Positions 18,395 to 25,718 of a stretch of 29,726 nucleotides of DNA are shown one piece after another. The notes beneath the pieces were generated by a model. The model saw only the letters and a program-made list of their open reading frames with translations. It did no database searches and had not been told where the DNA came from. Position 1 is the first letter of the stretch. Each line of letters opens with the position of its first letter. This DNA is from Spirochaetota bacterium (GTDB taxonomy: Bacteria > Spirochaetota > Leptospiria > Turneriellales > Turneriellaceae): positions 1 to 29,726 of the forward strand of contig CAUJII010000201.1 of the NCBI GenBank assembly GCA_963205035.1, written 5' to 3'. A program made the translations under genes and the position numbers.

Positions 18395-19661
18395 CGAGGC
18401 TTCCTTTGTAAGTGACGCTGTCTCCCATGAGATAAATCATTTGAGTAATAACGCGCACGAGTTCGAGTTGTGTTTCATAAAATGCGCGGATTGCTTCGTG
18501 CGTTTTGAGTTCGAGTTCGAGATAAGAAAGTAGATCGATGCGCCCGAGTTTTAATTCCCGATCCGCGTATTGCATCTGCCGCTTCAGCGTAGGTATTTGC
18601 TTCTCGTCGAAGTTGTCGAGTAACTTGCGTTTGTGGGAGTAATCCGCCAAGAGAGCGCGCGCCTCTTGCAAGACTTCGCGCTCGATAAAACTGTTTTCTG
18701 CCTTTGCGGCTTCGAGTCTTTTTTCTGCGGCTTCGACTCCGGCGCGGTTCGCATTCAATACCGGAATTGGGATGCTGACCGAACCACCGTAAAACTCGTT
18801 TGCTCCCGGATGTATTAAAGTCTCGTTGCGATAAAAAGCGCTGACACTTACATCAGGCAGCGGAACGCGTTTTTCTACGCTGAGCTCCGCTTCCAGTCGC
18901 GCCAATAATATGTGACGTACCTTGAGCCGCCGGTTCCCGTTTAGAACCCGCGTGATAAAACTTTTTTCGTCGACATCGTTTAGGTGGATGAGCCAAGGTG
19001 TCACAACATCGGCCTTGCCTTCTTGGTTGAGATAAATATTCAGTTTCTGCCAAGAACTTTCTGCGTTCGCCAAGGCATTGTTCAAATTCTTCTGCAATGA
19101 ATAGAGTTGGTTTGAGACAATGTTTCTTTGAACAATCTTTGCAGGCGACGCATAGGCCTGCGAACGCATATAAGTGCGCATGAGAGAAATCCGCTTGATG
19201 CGACCGGTAATCTCTGACGCTTGAATTTGCGCAATTTGATAAGCATACGCAAAATACGACGCTTCGAGTGAGAGTGAGTTTACAAGATCGACGGTTTCTA
19301 TTTCAAGCATCTCTTTGCTTCGTTCAAAAACATCGCTTTGCGCTCCGAGCTTTCCGGGAAAAACGAGCGGCTGAGTAATACGGATGTCGTACGTCGTCGC
19401 ATGGTTTGAAGGATCTTTGATGCGCCCGAGCTCTGCTGCGACAGAAGGGTTATGCCACGCGCGCGCTTGCCGTGCTTCAGCTTCCATTCCCTGCACTGAG
19501 AGCTTTTTCGCTTGGATAAGTTCGCTTTGCTCCGTCACACGCTCGATAATTTGTTCAAGAGTATACGTCGTGCGTGTACTCGGTTTATCTTGCGCGGCGA
19601 GGAATGTCGGGTAAAAAAACAAAAATAGGACTATTACTATACTAATTTGTCTTCTACCCAT
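18384..19661 (-). CDS. czcC: TolC/CzcC-like outer-membrane efflux factor
   Basis: 425 residues with a clear signal peptide (basic start, hydrophobic IVIVLFLFFYPTFLAA, cleavage near AAQ at about 23). The body shows the twofold helical layout of outer-membrane efflux proteins: YTLEQIIERVTEQSELIQAK near the start and a second similar half with LEAAKAENSFIEREVLQEAR and KLGRIDLLSYLELELKTHEA. HNPSVAAELG and ITQPLVFPGKL resemble the first beta-strand segments of CzcC/TolC monomers. It would form the trimeric channel taking metal ions out through the outer membrane. It lies 38 bases after csrA on the same strand and overlaps czcA by 11 bases. The gene starts at ATG 19659-19661 without a strong ribosome-binding site. 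Confidence 0.85.
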   Translation of the reverse strand: MGRRQISIVIVLFLFFYPTFLAAQDKPSTRTTYTLEQIIERVTEQSELIQAKKLSVQGMEAEARQARAWHNPSVAAELGRIKDPSNHATTYDIRITQPLVFPGKLGAQSDVFERSKEMLEIETVDLVNSLSLEASYFAYAYQIAQIQASEITGRIKRISLMRTYMRSQAYASPAKIVQRNIVSNQLYSLQKNLNNALANAESSWQKLNIYLNQEGKADVVTPWLIHLNDVDEKSFITRVLNGNRRLKVRHILLARLEAELSVEKRVPLPDVSVSAFYRNETLIHPGANEFYGGSVSIPIPVLNANRAGVEAAEKRLEAAKAENSFIEREVLQEARALLADYSHKRKLLDNFDEKQIPTLKRQMQYADRELKLGRIDLLSYLELELKTHEAIRAFYETQLELVRVITQMIYLMGDSVTYKGSLDVL

Positions 19662-19699
19662 ACCGCCATTTTGAGAGGCAGACTCATTTTGTAGAGCTT

Positions 19700-19930
19700 T
19701 TAGGATTTACTTTTTTTCAAGAAACGATCGAGATCAGGCGGCAATGTAGAATCGGCTGCGGCTACGTTCTCTTTCTGGATTGCGGCGTGTATTTCGCCGC
19801 GAAAGACTTTGACTTCCTTCGGCGCTTTGACTCCCAGCTTAACTTGGTCGCCTTTGATTTCGACAACGACGATTTCGATGTTGTCGCCGATGACAATCGA
19901 ATCGTTGACGCGACGCGCCAGTACCAGCAT
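19700..19930 (-). CDS. csrA: Carbon storage/translation regulator CsrA
   Basis: 76 residues. CsrA is a small dimeric RNA-binding protein that blocks or protects mRNAs at GGA-containing hairpins. The N-terminal MLVLARRVNDSIVIGDNI and the beta-strand GDQVKLGVKAPKEVKVFR match the family closely, including the RNA-contacting leucine/arginine at the start and VxVFRxEI near residue 45. A 25-residue C-terminal tail (VAAADSTLPPDLDRFLKKSKS) extends past the core. Its ATG overlaps the fliW stop (TAATG at 19928-19932), so both proteins are likely translated together, consistent with FliW binding and inhibiting CsrA. In spirochaetes this gene lies in the flgK–flgL–fliW cluster as here. A metal-efflux pair follows after 38 bases. 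Confidence 0.95.
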   Translation of the reverse strand: MLVLARRVNDSIVIGDNIEIVVVEIKGDQVKLGVKAPKEVKVFRGEIHAAIQKENVAAADSTLPPDLDRFLKKSKS

Positions 19931-20403
19931 TACGCCTGCCCACCCGCGCTCGCATCGCCATGCGAAGTTTTTTCGACGAGGTCAAGGAGCATCGCGCGTA
20001 CTGCGTGCATCGGATCTTCCGACACAAACTGCCCACCCAATTTTTTTTCGCGGTTGATGAGTATCGGCCCTTGGAGGTTGATAGTCATGAGGTCAGGTTT
20101 TCCCTGCGGTACGGTAATAATCCCCCAAGTCTCGGTTTCTCCGAAAGAGACTGCTTCGATTGTTTTCAGATACTCTTGAGGAATTCGCGGGTTGTACGCG
20201 GAAAGTATGTCGGTGACGAGAGTAATGAGGAATGCAAGTTTGGCGTCCTCTAAAGATTGCAGCCAATGGAAGGTGCTTCCCGATTTTGTCGGCAATACTG
20301 CGAAGTGCTTAAAATTCTCGAAAGCGAAAATTCCTTCCGGGAAAAAAATCTGGTTTGCCGTTTCTATCTCTAACTTACCGAGCGCTCGCGTTTCAAATTC
20401 CAT
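19930..20403 (-). CDS. fliW: Flagellar assembly factor FliW (CsrA antagonist)
   Basis: 157 residues. FliW binds either flagellin or CsrA; when flagellin is exported, free FliW relieves CsrA repression. The family pattern is visible: FPEGIFAFENFKHFAVLP near residues 21-38, FHWLQSLEDAKLAFLI (45-60), a WGIITVPQG strand, and MTINLQGPILIN (about 105-117), which is the conserved NLxxPIxxN motif. The final residues are a glycine/alanine tail. The stop shares one base with the csrA start. The ribosome-binding site is weak (AAGG twelve bases ahead). Together with flgK and flgL upstream it forms the typical spirochaetal motility–regulation cluster. Confidence 0.93.
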   Translation of the reverse strand: MEFETRALGKLEIETANQIFFPEGIFAFENFKHFAVLPTKSGSTFHWLQSLEDAKLAFLITLVTDILSAYNPRIPQEYLKTIEAVSFGETETWGIITVPQGKPDLMTINLQGPILINREKKLGGQFVSEDPMHAVRAMLLDLVEKTSHGDASAGGQA

Positions 20404-20437
20404 AGTTCAATTTAACCTTCGCTTTACTCGACGCACA

Positions 20438-21694
20438 TCATCTCAGAAAATCCATGAGCGTTTGCTTTACGATTCCTGCACCCACGCGCAGCGCGTAAGC
20501 ATGCACCGCTTCGAGCCATTTCAAATCGACAATCGCCTGCGTTACGTCAACGCTTTCGTTCTTGGCAAGAAGTTCTTTCGTGTACGTCGTATCCCACGCA
20601 ACACGCTTCTCGTGCTGCTCTAAACGGTTTACGCGCGCGCCGACTTCGGAACGATAACGGAGTACGTTTTCGAGTGCGCTGTCCAAGGCTTCGAGGTCGC
20701 GCCCGCCGATGAGCTTAATGTCGCCTTTAATGAGATCGTCTCTGAGCATGATAACCGTTTCAAAGATGGAAAGCCCCGAGACCGTGGCTGTCGTCGAAAA
20801 GTTGTTGGGCGGCTCGGGATTCGCCCCGTCGATGAGCCCCAAGTCTTGGAGGACTGTTCCGCCTTCCAAATCTTCGAGCCAAATTTGGTGCGGTGTCTTA
20901 CTCGTTAGAATCAAATCGTCCTGCGAACCTTTGCTCGCGCGCACCTCGACAGGCGCCGTGTTTATCTTGTCGATGATGTCGTTGATCGTATCACCTGCGG
21001 AAATTTGGATACGTACGCCGTCGATCGCGATGAGTTGATCGCCTAAAGCAACGTACGCCGCCGAGTCTTTGTTGGAGGCAATCGACGTATTCGTCCCCCA
21101 GAACGCACGGTTGCCGGGGATTGTGATATCCATTTGCTCATGGCGTTCGATTTCGCGGTTTTGCACCTGAATATCGCCTTGGTATTGAACCCCTGTCACC
21201 GCATTTCCCTGGTCGATGCCGGCGGTCTGCAAGTGAGAATACACAGGCAAGAACGGATCGCGCTCGATGACGCTGCCGCCAAAAAGCGCGCGGCCTGTCG
21301 CGTCTTTACTGTTCGCAATATCGATGAGCGCCAAAAGGTGTTGATTGACTTCTTTTCCAATCGCTTCTTTGAGTTCGAAGCCGCTATTCGTGCCGTTCGC
21401 CGCTTGCACCGTGAGATAGCGCATCCTCTGAAAAATATCTCCGACGCGGTCGAGCTGTCCGTCCATCATATTCAAACGGTCTTTGGCCTCGCCGATATTG
21501 CGGTTGTATTGGTCAAGCTCCGTAAGCCGCGTACGGTAGAGCATTTGGTTCGCAGCTCCCACAGGATCCGATGAGGGGAGTTGTATTTTAGATCCTGTCG
21601 AAAGCTCGCGCTCCGTTTTGTCGAACGCCACCTGATGACGATTCAACGTCGAAAGGATGGTGTTGTTCTGCATAATGTTCGTGACGCGTATCAT
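20438..21694 (-). CDS. flgL: Flagellar hook–filament junction protein FlgL
   Basis: 418 residues. FlgL (HAP3) links the hook-associated protein FlgK to the filament, here presumably in periplasmic flagella. The flagellin-type N-terminal helix is clear (RVTNIMQNNTILSTLNRHQ, then ELSTGSKIQLPSSDPVGAA), as is the second helix region DRLNMMDGQLDRVGDIFQRM. The C-terminal flagellin-like helix contains LENVLRYRSEVGARVNRLEQ and the D0 segment AIVDLKWLEAVHAYALRVGA. The length fits, and the variable centre (about 140-330) is longer than in E. coli FlgL (317 residues), as in other spirochaetes. AAGGAG lies six bases before ATG 21692-21694, giving a GGA core that CsrA could contact. It follows flgK by 25 bases. 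Confidence 0.93.
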   Translation of the reverse strand: MIRVTNIMQNNTILSTLNRHQVAFDKTERELSTGSKIQLPSSDPVGAANQMLYRTRLTELDQYNRNIGEAKDRLNMMDGQLDRVGDIFQRMRYLTVQAANGTNSGFELKEAIGKEVNQHLLALIDIANSKDATGRALFGGSVIERDPFLPVYSHLQTAGIDQGNAVTGVQYQGDIQVQNREIERHEQMDITIPGNRAFWGTNTSIASNKDSAAYVALGDQLIAIDGVRIQISAGDTINDIIDKINTAPVEVRASKGSQDDLILTSKTPHQIWLEDLEGGTVLQDLGLIDGANPEPPNNFSTTATVSGLSIFETVIMLRDDLIKGDIKLIGGRDLEALDSALENVLRYRSEVGARVNRLEQHEKRVAWDTTYTKELLAKNESVDVTQAIVDLKWLEAVHAYALRVGAGIVKQTLMDFLR

Positions 21695-21719
21695 ATCTAT
21701 CTCCTTCTGTGCAATCCTC

Positions 21720-23624
21720 TTACAAGTGGTTGATGAGTTTATCCAATAACTCGTTCATCGTCTGCATGACGCGGGCGGCGGCGTTGTACCCATGTTGGAA
21801 TTGCACCATCGCGGCCATCTCTTCGTCCAAGTTGACGCCCATCACCGACTGCCGTAAGTTTTCCAAATTCGTTAAAATTAGTTTTTGGTTTTCAACCTGC
21901 TCTTTGGCGCTCTTCGATTCGACGCCCACTTTTGCGATCAGCGCATTATAGAATTCGTCGCTATTCTTATACTCTCCGACCATCGTCGACTTATGCCGCA
22001 TCGCCTGCGCAATCCGCGTTGCGTTGCCTCCGTCTTTGGCGCCAAAAGCCATGTTCGCATCGCCCGTCCCTCCGACATCTTTCCCCAACCCTGCGGCGAT
22101 GAGCGCAGTGTTCCCCTCGACTTCGTGCGAGATGTGCATCGCCCCCGCTGGGTGGACAATCGAAGTGAGCGTGATGCGGTCCAACGTCGCTTGGAGTTTG
22201 TTAATCTCGTCGGTGCGGCGGTAGTCGAAAGCACCTGCAGCACCCGAGTTTTGAAGAACGCCTGAAAAGCCCGTCAAAAATTCGCCGGAGTCTTCAATGT
22301 GCCGCACCATAAAGTTGGTGAGGTAGTTATCTTGCGCCTCGCGGCCCTTGATGACGAGATTGTTATTGTGGTTGAGATACGCAACGACGCCTGCGTCGGA
22401 ACGGTTTACCGCGTTGATAACGTCTTGGAGCGACATGTCGGGGCGGTATGTAACGTAGACGGGGGTATGCTCCGCATCGTTCTTGACGAAGGTCATCGTG
22501 CCCGTGACACCGATGGGGCGGTCGGCCGTGAGCGCATTCTTGCCTGCGACTTTGAAAATTGCCGTCGTGTCGTCGATGCCGTCGCCTGAAAGGTCGTAGT
22601 TCCCCCGGATGTTGCGCGACAACGGGTCGATACGAAAAAAATTGATATTCGTTTCTTTGGTCAATCCAAAACCGTCGCGGTGGACCTCGTTGACCGTATC
22701 CGAGAGATTTATCGCGAGCAGATCCATCTTCTCGATATTTTCGCGCAGCGTGATATCGCGCATATCCAAGAGACCTTGGGCGCTACCCGCTCTAAAAAGC
22801 GTCTTCTGGCCGTTGTGTTCCCACACGGCTTTTTTGAGCCCTTCGTTTTTCGCGTCACCCTCGAGTAAAATTTTGTGCTGCACGCGGCCCTGAACGAGCA
22901 TTTCGCTGCCCAAATACACAATGAGTTCGTCGGGGTCTTGATTCTCCATCGAAATATCGGCGAGCTTAGAAAGCTCTTGAATGAGCGCGTCACGCTTGTC
23001 TAAGAGATCGTTCGGACGATCCCCCACCGCCTGCGATTTCATGATACGGTCGTTGAGGTCTCGTATTTGCGTCGCGATACCGTTGATGCGGTCGACCGTC
23101 ACGGTAAACTCGAAGTCCGCTTGGCGGCGCAAATCCGAAAGTTTTTGAAACGTATCGCGCATGCGGAACGTCACGTCGCGGCCGCGCGTACGTACAAGTT
23201 CGCGGTGGCTCATCTCCTCGGGAAATTGAGACAGCTCTTGCCACGACTGCCAAAACCTGTCGAGCGAAGCGCGCAGCGAATCGTCGGAGGGCTCGTTGTA
23301 AACGACTTCGATCTGGTGTAAGTATTTCTCGCGCGTCTCCCACTGCGACTTGACTTGCTCCGCGTCGTGGATGCGCTTATCGACAAATTCGTCGCGGATG
23401 CGTTCGACGGCGCCCGCTTTAGGCCCTTGCCCTAACTGCCCCGCGCCCGCTGCACGGTTGAGAGACGGCTCGTAGAGAGGGTGCATCGTTTCCATGTGGA
23501 CGCGTTGGCGCGCGTAGTTCTTGTTGTCGGCGTTTGAAATATTGTGCCCCGTCGTCGTGAGCGCTTGCTGATGGACTGCGATACCGCGCTTCGCGATTTC
23601 AATCCCCATGAATGTCGATGCCAT
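21720..23624 (-). CDS. flgK: Flagellar hook-associated protein FlgK
   Basis: 634 residues. FlgK (HAP1) forms the first junction ring at the hook tip. The N-terminus has the flagellar rod/hook signature GIAVHQQALTTTGHNISNAD (about residues 14-33), and the C-terminus has the matching NLDEEMAAMVQFQHGYNAAA and VMQTMNELLDKLIN segments. Between them are the helical D1 region (VDRINGIATQIRDLNDRI, ...LLDKRDALIQELSKLADIS) and a variable domain. AAGGAG is six bases before ATG 23622-23624. The gene follows the flgN-like gene by 31 bases and precedes flgL by 25, in the order used by spirochaetes. The usual E. coli length is 547, so the central domain is enlarged. Confidence 0.95.
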   Translation of the reverse strand: MASTFMGIEIAKRGIAVHQQALTTTGHNISNADNKNYARQRVHMETMHPLYEPSLNRAAGAGQLGQGPKAGAVERIRDEFVDKRIHDAEQVKSQWETREKYLHQIEVVYNEPSDDSLRASLDRFWQSWQELSQFPEEMSHRELVRTRGRDVTFRMRDTFQKLSDLRRQADFEFTVTVDRINGIATQIRDLNDRIMKSQAVGDRPNDLLDKRDALIQELSKLADISMENQDPDELIVYLGSEMLVQGRVQHKILLEGDAKNEGLKKAVWEHNGQKTLFRAGSAQGLLDMRDITLRENIEKMDLLAINLSDTVNEVHRDGFGLTKETNINFFRIDPLSRNIRGNYDLSGDGIDDTTAIFKVAGKNALTADRPIGVTGTMTFVKNDAEHTPVYVTYRPDMSLQDVINAVNRSDAGVVAYLNHNNNLVIKGREAQDNYLTNFMVRHIEDSGEFLTGFSGVLQNSGAAGAFDYRRTDEINKLQATLDRITLTSIVHPAGAMHISHEVEGNTALIAAGLGKDVGGTGDANMAFGAKDGGNATRIAQAMRHKSTMVGEYKNSDEFYNALIAKVGVESKSAKEQVENQKLILTNLENLRQSVMGVNLDEEMAAMVQFQHGYNAAARVMQTMNELLDKLINHL

Positions 23625-23655
23625 ATTGGACTCCTTTTACCTACTCCTTACTACC

Positions 23656-24207
23656 TCAACAAGCGGCGTCGATGAGTACGGGCCGTAACGACGCCTTTGT
23701 TTGCGCTTTCGGCGTTGTATCGGCTGTAAAAAAACCGTGTGTAGAGTTTTCGCCTTGCCGACCAGCGAGGCCCTCGATCATTTTCTTGAAGAGATTGCGG
23801 TTATCGACGAGCATTTTTGTATTCCCTTCGCTGAGAGTCTTAAGCTCCGCGAGAGCCAAATTGAGCGCGGTGTGGTATTTACTCAGTTCTGCTTTCTGCG
23901 TGCTGCTTACCGAGGGCGATTCAATAACATCCCTCAGGCGTATTTCTCCCGATATATCTGCCGCCATTATTTTGCGCACGGCCTTTTCTCTTTGGCTATC
24001 TAATAATTCGATTTTGTGTAACTCGGCAGCCTGCGCAGTCGCGATTTCTTTAAGCGTCTTGCCGTTTCTCGCCAAAATCGCTTCGCGCTTTTGCCGCTCG
24101 AGATGCAAGAGCGTGTCGTGCGACGTCAATTCATCGCGTAAGAGACCCACCAGCGCGTCGACCGGCCTTGCGCCCTCGCCGAGAGAAGACATAATCTGGG
24201 TTTTCAT
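23656..24207 (-). CDS. FlgN-like flagellar export chaperone
   Basis: 183 residues from the ATG at 24205-24207; TTG at 24231 or ATG at 24192 are alternative starts, none with a strong ribosome-binding site. FlgN is the cytoplasmic chaperone that holds FlgK and FlgL for type III export. The sequence is almost entirely helical, with the FlgN-like opening LVGLLRDELTSHDTLLHLER, then QKREAILARNGKTLKEIATA and LDSQREKAVRKI. The C-terminal 35 residues are low in structure, as in FlgN where the tail binds clients. Similarity is to the pattern of the family rather than to a catalytic motif. Position immediately before flgK–flgL strongly supports the call. Confidence 0.75.
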   Translation of the reverse strand: MKTQIMSSLGEGARPVDALVGLLRDELTSHDTLLHLERQKREAILARNGKTLKEIATAQAAELHKIELLDSQREKAVRKIMAADISGEIRLRDVIESPSVSSTQKAELSKYHTALNLALAELKTLSEGNTKMLVDNRNLFKKMIEGLAGRQGENSTHGFFTADTTPKAQTKASLRPVLIDAAC

Positions 24208-24282
24208 ATTTCCATTTTCGGCGGAATCCAAAAAAGCATAAGGAAATATTGATGCCCGGAGGGTGGGGGGTGGAGCCTGCGC

Positions 24283-24299
24283 GGTGACAGGAGGTCACC
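24283..24299. repeat. Small hairpin next to the dispersed repeat
   Basis: GGTGAC-AGGAG-GTCACC, a perfect 6-bp stem with a 5-base loop, abutting the larger hairpin at 24300-24363. Both lie between the unknown membrane-protein gene and the flgN-like gene and may together form one intergenic element. Confidence 0.45.
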
Positions 24300-24363
24300 C
24301 TTCGACCGGCTCAGGGACCGTCGCGCTACGCCGCTGCCATGGCTTGCACTGAGCCTGTCGAAG
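24300..24363. repeat. Dispersed hairpin repeat (REP-like), copy 2
   Basis: Arms CTTCGACCGGCTCAG (24300-24314) and CTGAGCCTGTCGAAG (24349-24363) are inverted with 14 of 15 bases matching, around a 34-base GC-rich centre containing CCATGG. The right arm shares an 11-mer with the hairpin at 7591-7630. Sequences of this kind recur in many bacterial genomes between genes. It could form an mRNA-stabilising or terminating structure between the membrane-protein gene and the flagellar cluster, which would separate the two transcripts. Confidence 0.6.
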
Positions 24364-24422
24364 CGATGTCGTCTCTGCGCTCCGCAGCCTTGTGCGAGAT
24401 TTGAATAGTATTGGCGAACTAT

Positions 24423-25220
24423 CTATTTGACGCGCATTTGCTGCAGTGTGAAATCAGTCCCAGCGGCGAACTGTTCGATTTCAAGCATCGTCTCGCGGGT
24501 CACCTGGATTTTTTCAGAGACGGCGCTGACCTGCTTTGCGACGACCGTCGCATCGAACACCTGCACCGATTGGTCGCGCAGATATTTTAGTGTATCTTCA
24601 ACCATTTCAATTTGCGCAAGAAGCTTTTGCTTATTCGAAGCCGCATCTTTGACAATTTGGATGCGCTTTTCGGTCAGCTCGATGCGCCGCGCGAGTGCAT
24701 CCCGCGTTTCGTTGGGCGCATCGGCTGGCAAACCAGCAAGCTCTGTCTTGAGGGTGGATAATTCCGACTCTTGGCTTGTTCCTGCGCTTTTTTCCATGTC
24801 GTCTAAACGGCAATAACCGTTGAGTAGCTTGATGAAGTTGGCCTGCAGTTCGTCTAACCCCGTAAGCATCGCTTCGCTCGACTGCACGGAACCTTTGTTG
24901 TTCTGGCGTGTATTCTGACGAATCTTGCGGATGAGGTCTTCGGCGGGCGACATCTTGGATTTTAGAGGAGAGCGCGAACCGTAAATTGCGTTGCGCAAAC
25001 GGCGGATTTCGTCTTTTTCAGCTTCGTCGCCTTCTAACGCATTCACGGCTCTTTGAAAGCGCGAGTTCGTTGCAGCGCCGATCAAGATGACCGCCTCGGC
25101 CGCAAAAAGAATCGGAAAATAAAGAGGGAGCGACCAAGTGAAAAAGAATCCAGCTATAAGACTTGCTCCTAAGAAAAGCAAGTTATATTTATTTTTGAAA
25201 GCATGCCAAATATACATCAT
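24423..25220 (-). CDS. Membrane-anchored coiled-coil protein, function unknown
   Basis: 265 residues; I do not recognise the family. Two hydrophobic segments near the N-terminus (about 13-28 and 30-48) separated by a short turn suggest a hairpin in the membrane. The rest is highly charged and helical, with probable coiled coil around 55-100 and 120-255 (for example LEGDEAEKDEIRRLRNAIYG and RIELTEKRIQIVKDAASNKQ). No catalytic motif is visible. The ATG at 25218-25220 overlaps the TGA of the GatB/YqeY gene (ATGA, 25217-25220), so it is coupled to that gene. It precedes the flagellar cluster by a 215-base gap holding a hairpin repeat, so a role in motility is possible but unsupported. Confidence 0.65.
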   Translation of the reverse strand: MMYIWHAFKNKYNLLFLGASLIAGFFFTWSLPLYFPILFAAEAVILIGAATNSRFQRAVNALEGDEAEKDEIRRLRNAIYGSRSPLKSKMSPAEDLIRKIRQNTRQNNKGSVQSSEAMLTGLDELQANFIKLLNGYCRLDDMEKSAGTSQESELSTLKTELAGLPADAPNETRDALARRIELTEKRIQIVKDAASNKQKLLAQIEMVEDTLKYLRDQSVQVFDATVVAKQVSAVSEKIQVTRETMLEIEQFAAGTDFTLQQMRVK

Positions 25221-25642
25221 GTTAATACCTCTTTTGCTATCTGCGACGCGAGCTTGCCATCGTACGCGCCGTCGTGGTTTGTTTTTAGATATTTCATTAC
25301 ATCGCCAATATTTTTTGCAGCCGATTTGACGATGGCCGCCTTGAGCGCTTCTGCATCCATTTGCTGTGGTAGATACGAGAGTAAGACATCGCGCTCGATC
25401 TTGAATTGGTCTGCACGCGAAGCGTCCATCTTGCCTTGCGCTGCGAGCGCTAAATTTTCTTCAACTGCCTTCAAGAACTGCCGCACAATTTTTATGACGT
25501 CGTCGTCTTTGACGGCGCGGTGGCCGTCGTCGATGGCAATGGCTTTGATCTGTGCCAGCGCAGTCGTTAACACCGACGCCTTTGCCGCATCGCGCGCCTT
25601 GCGTGCCTCTAGGCTTTCCTTCTGCATGCGTTCAAAGAGCAT
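25217..25642 (-). CDS. GatB/YqeY domain-containing protein
   Basis: 141 residues. The family corresponds to the tRNA-binding tail of the GatB amidotransferase subunit, but stand-alone YqeY-like proteins have no settled function. The whole protein follows the family: MLFERMQKESLEARKARD at the start, VLTTALAQIKAIAIDDGH, DDVIKIVRQFLKAVEENLAL, LLSYLPQQMDAEALKAAIV, and GDVMKYLKTNHDGAYDGKLA at the end. The stretch LLSYLPQQM is the most characteristic. The ATG at 25640-25642 gives the family-type N-terminus. It overlaps the next gene by four bases and follows the M16 protease gene by 76 bases on the same strand. Confidence 0.9.
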   Translation of the reverse strand: MLFERMQKESLEARKARDAAKASVLTTALAQIKAIAIDDGHRAVKDDDVIKIVRQFLKAVEENLALAAQGKMDASRADQFKIERDVLLSYLPQQMDAEALKAAIVKSAAKNIGDVMKYLKTNHDGAYDGKLASQIAKEVLT

Positions 25643-25718
25643 GGGACAACAAACGAGACTCGGGGTGTGCGGGAAATAAAGTTTTGAGAGTCGGGCCGGA
25701 TCCCTCGAACGATACCGG

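Noticed and set aside
23612..24241. 209-codon plus-strand frame opposite the flgN-like gene
   Set aside because: It is antisense to a gene with strong operon context; the translation is serine/arginine-rich and lacks features of a real protein.
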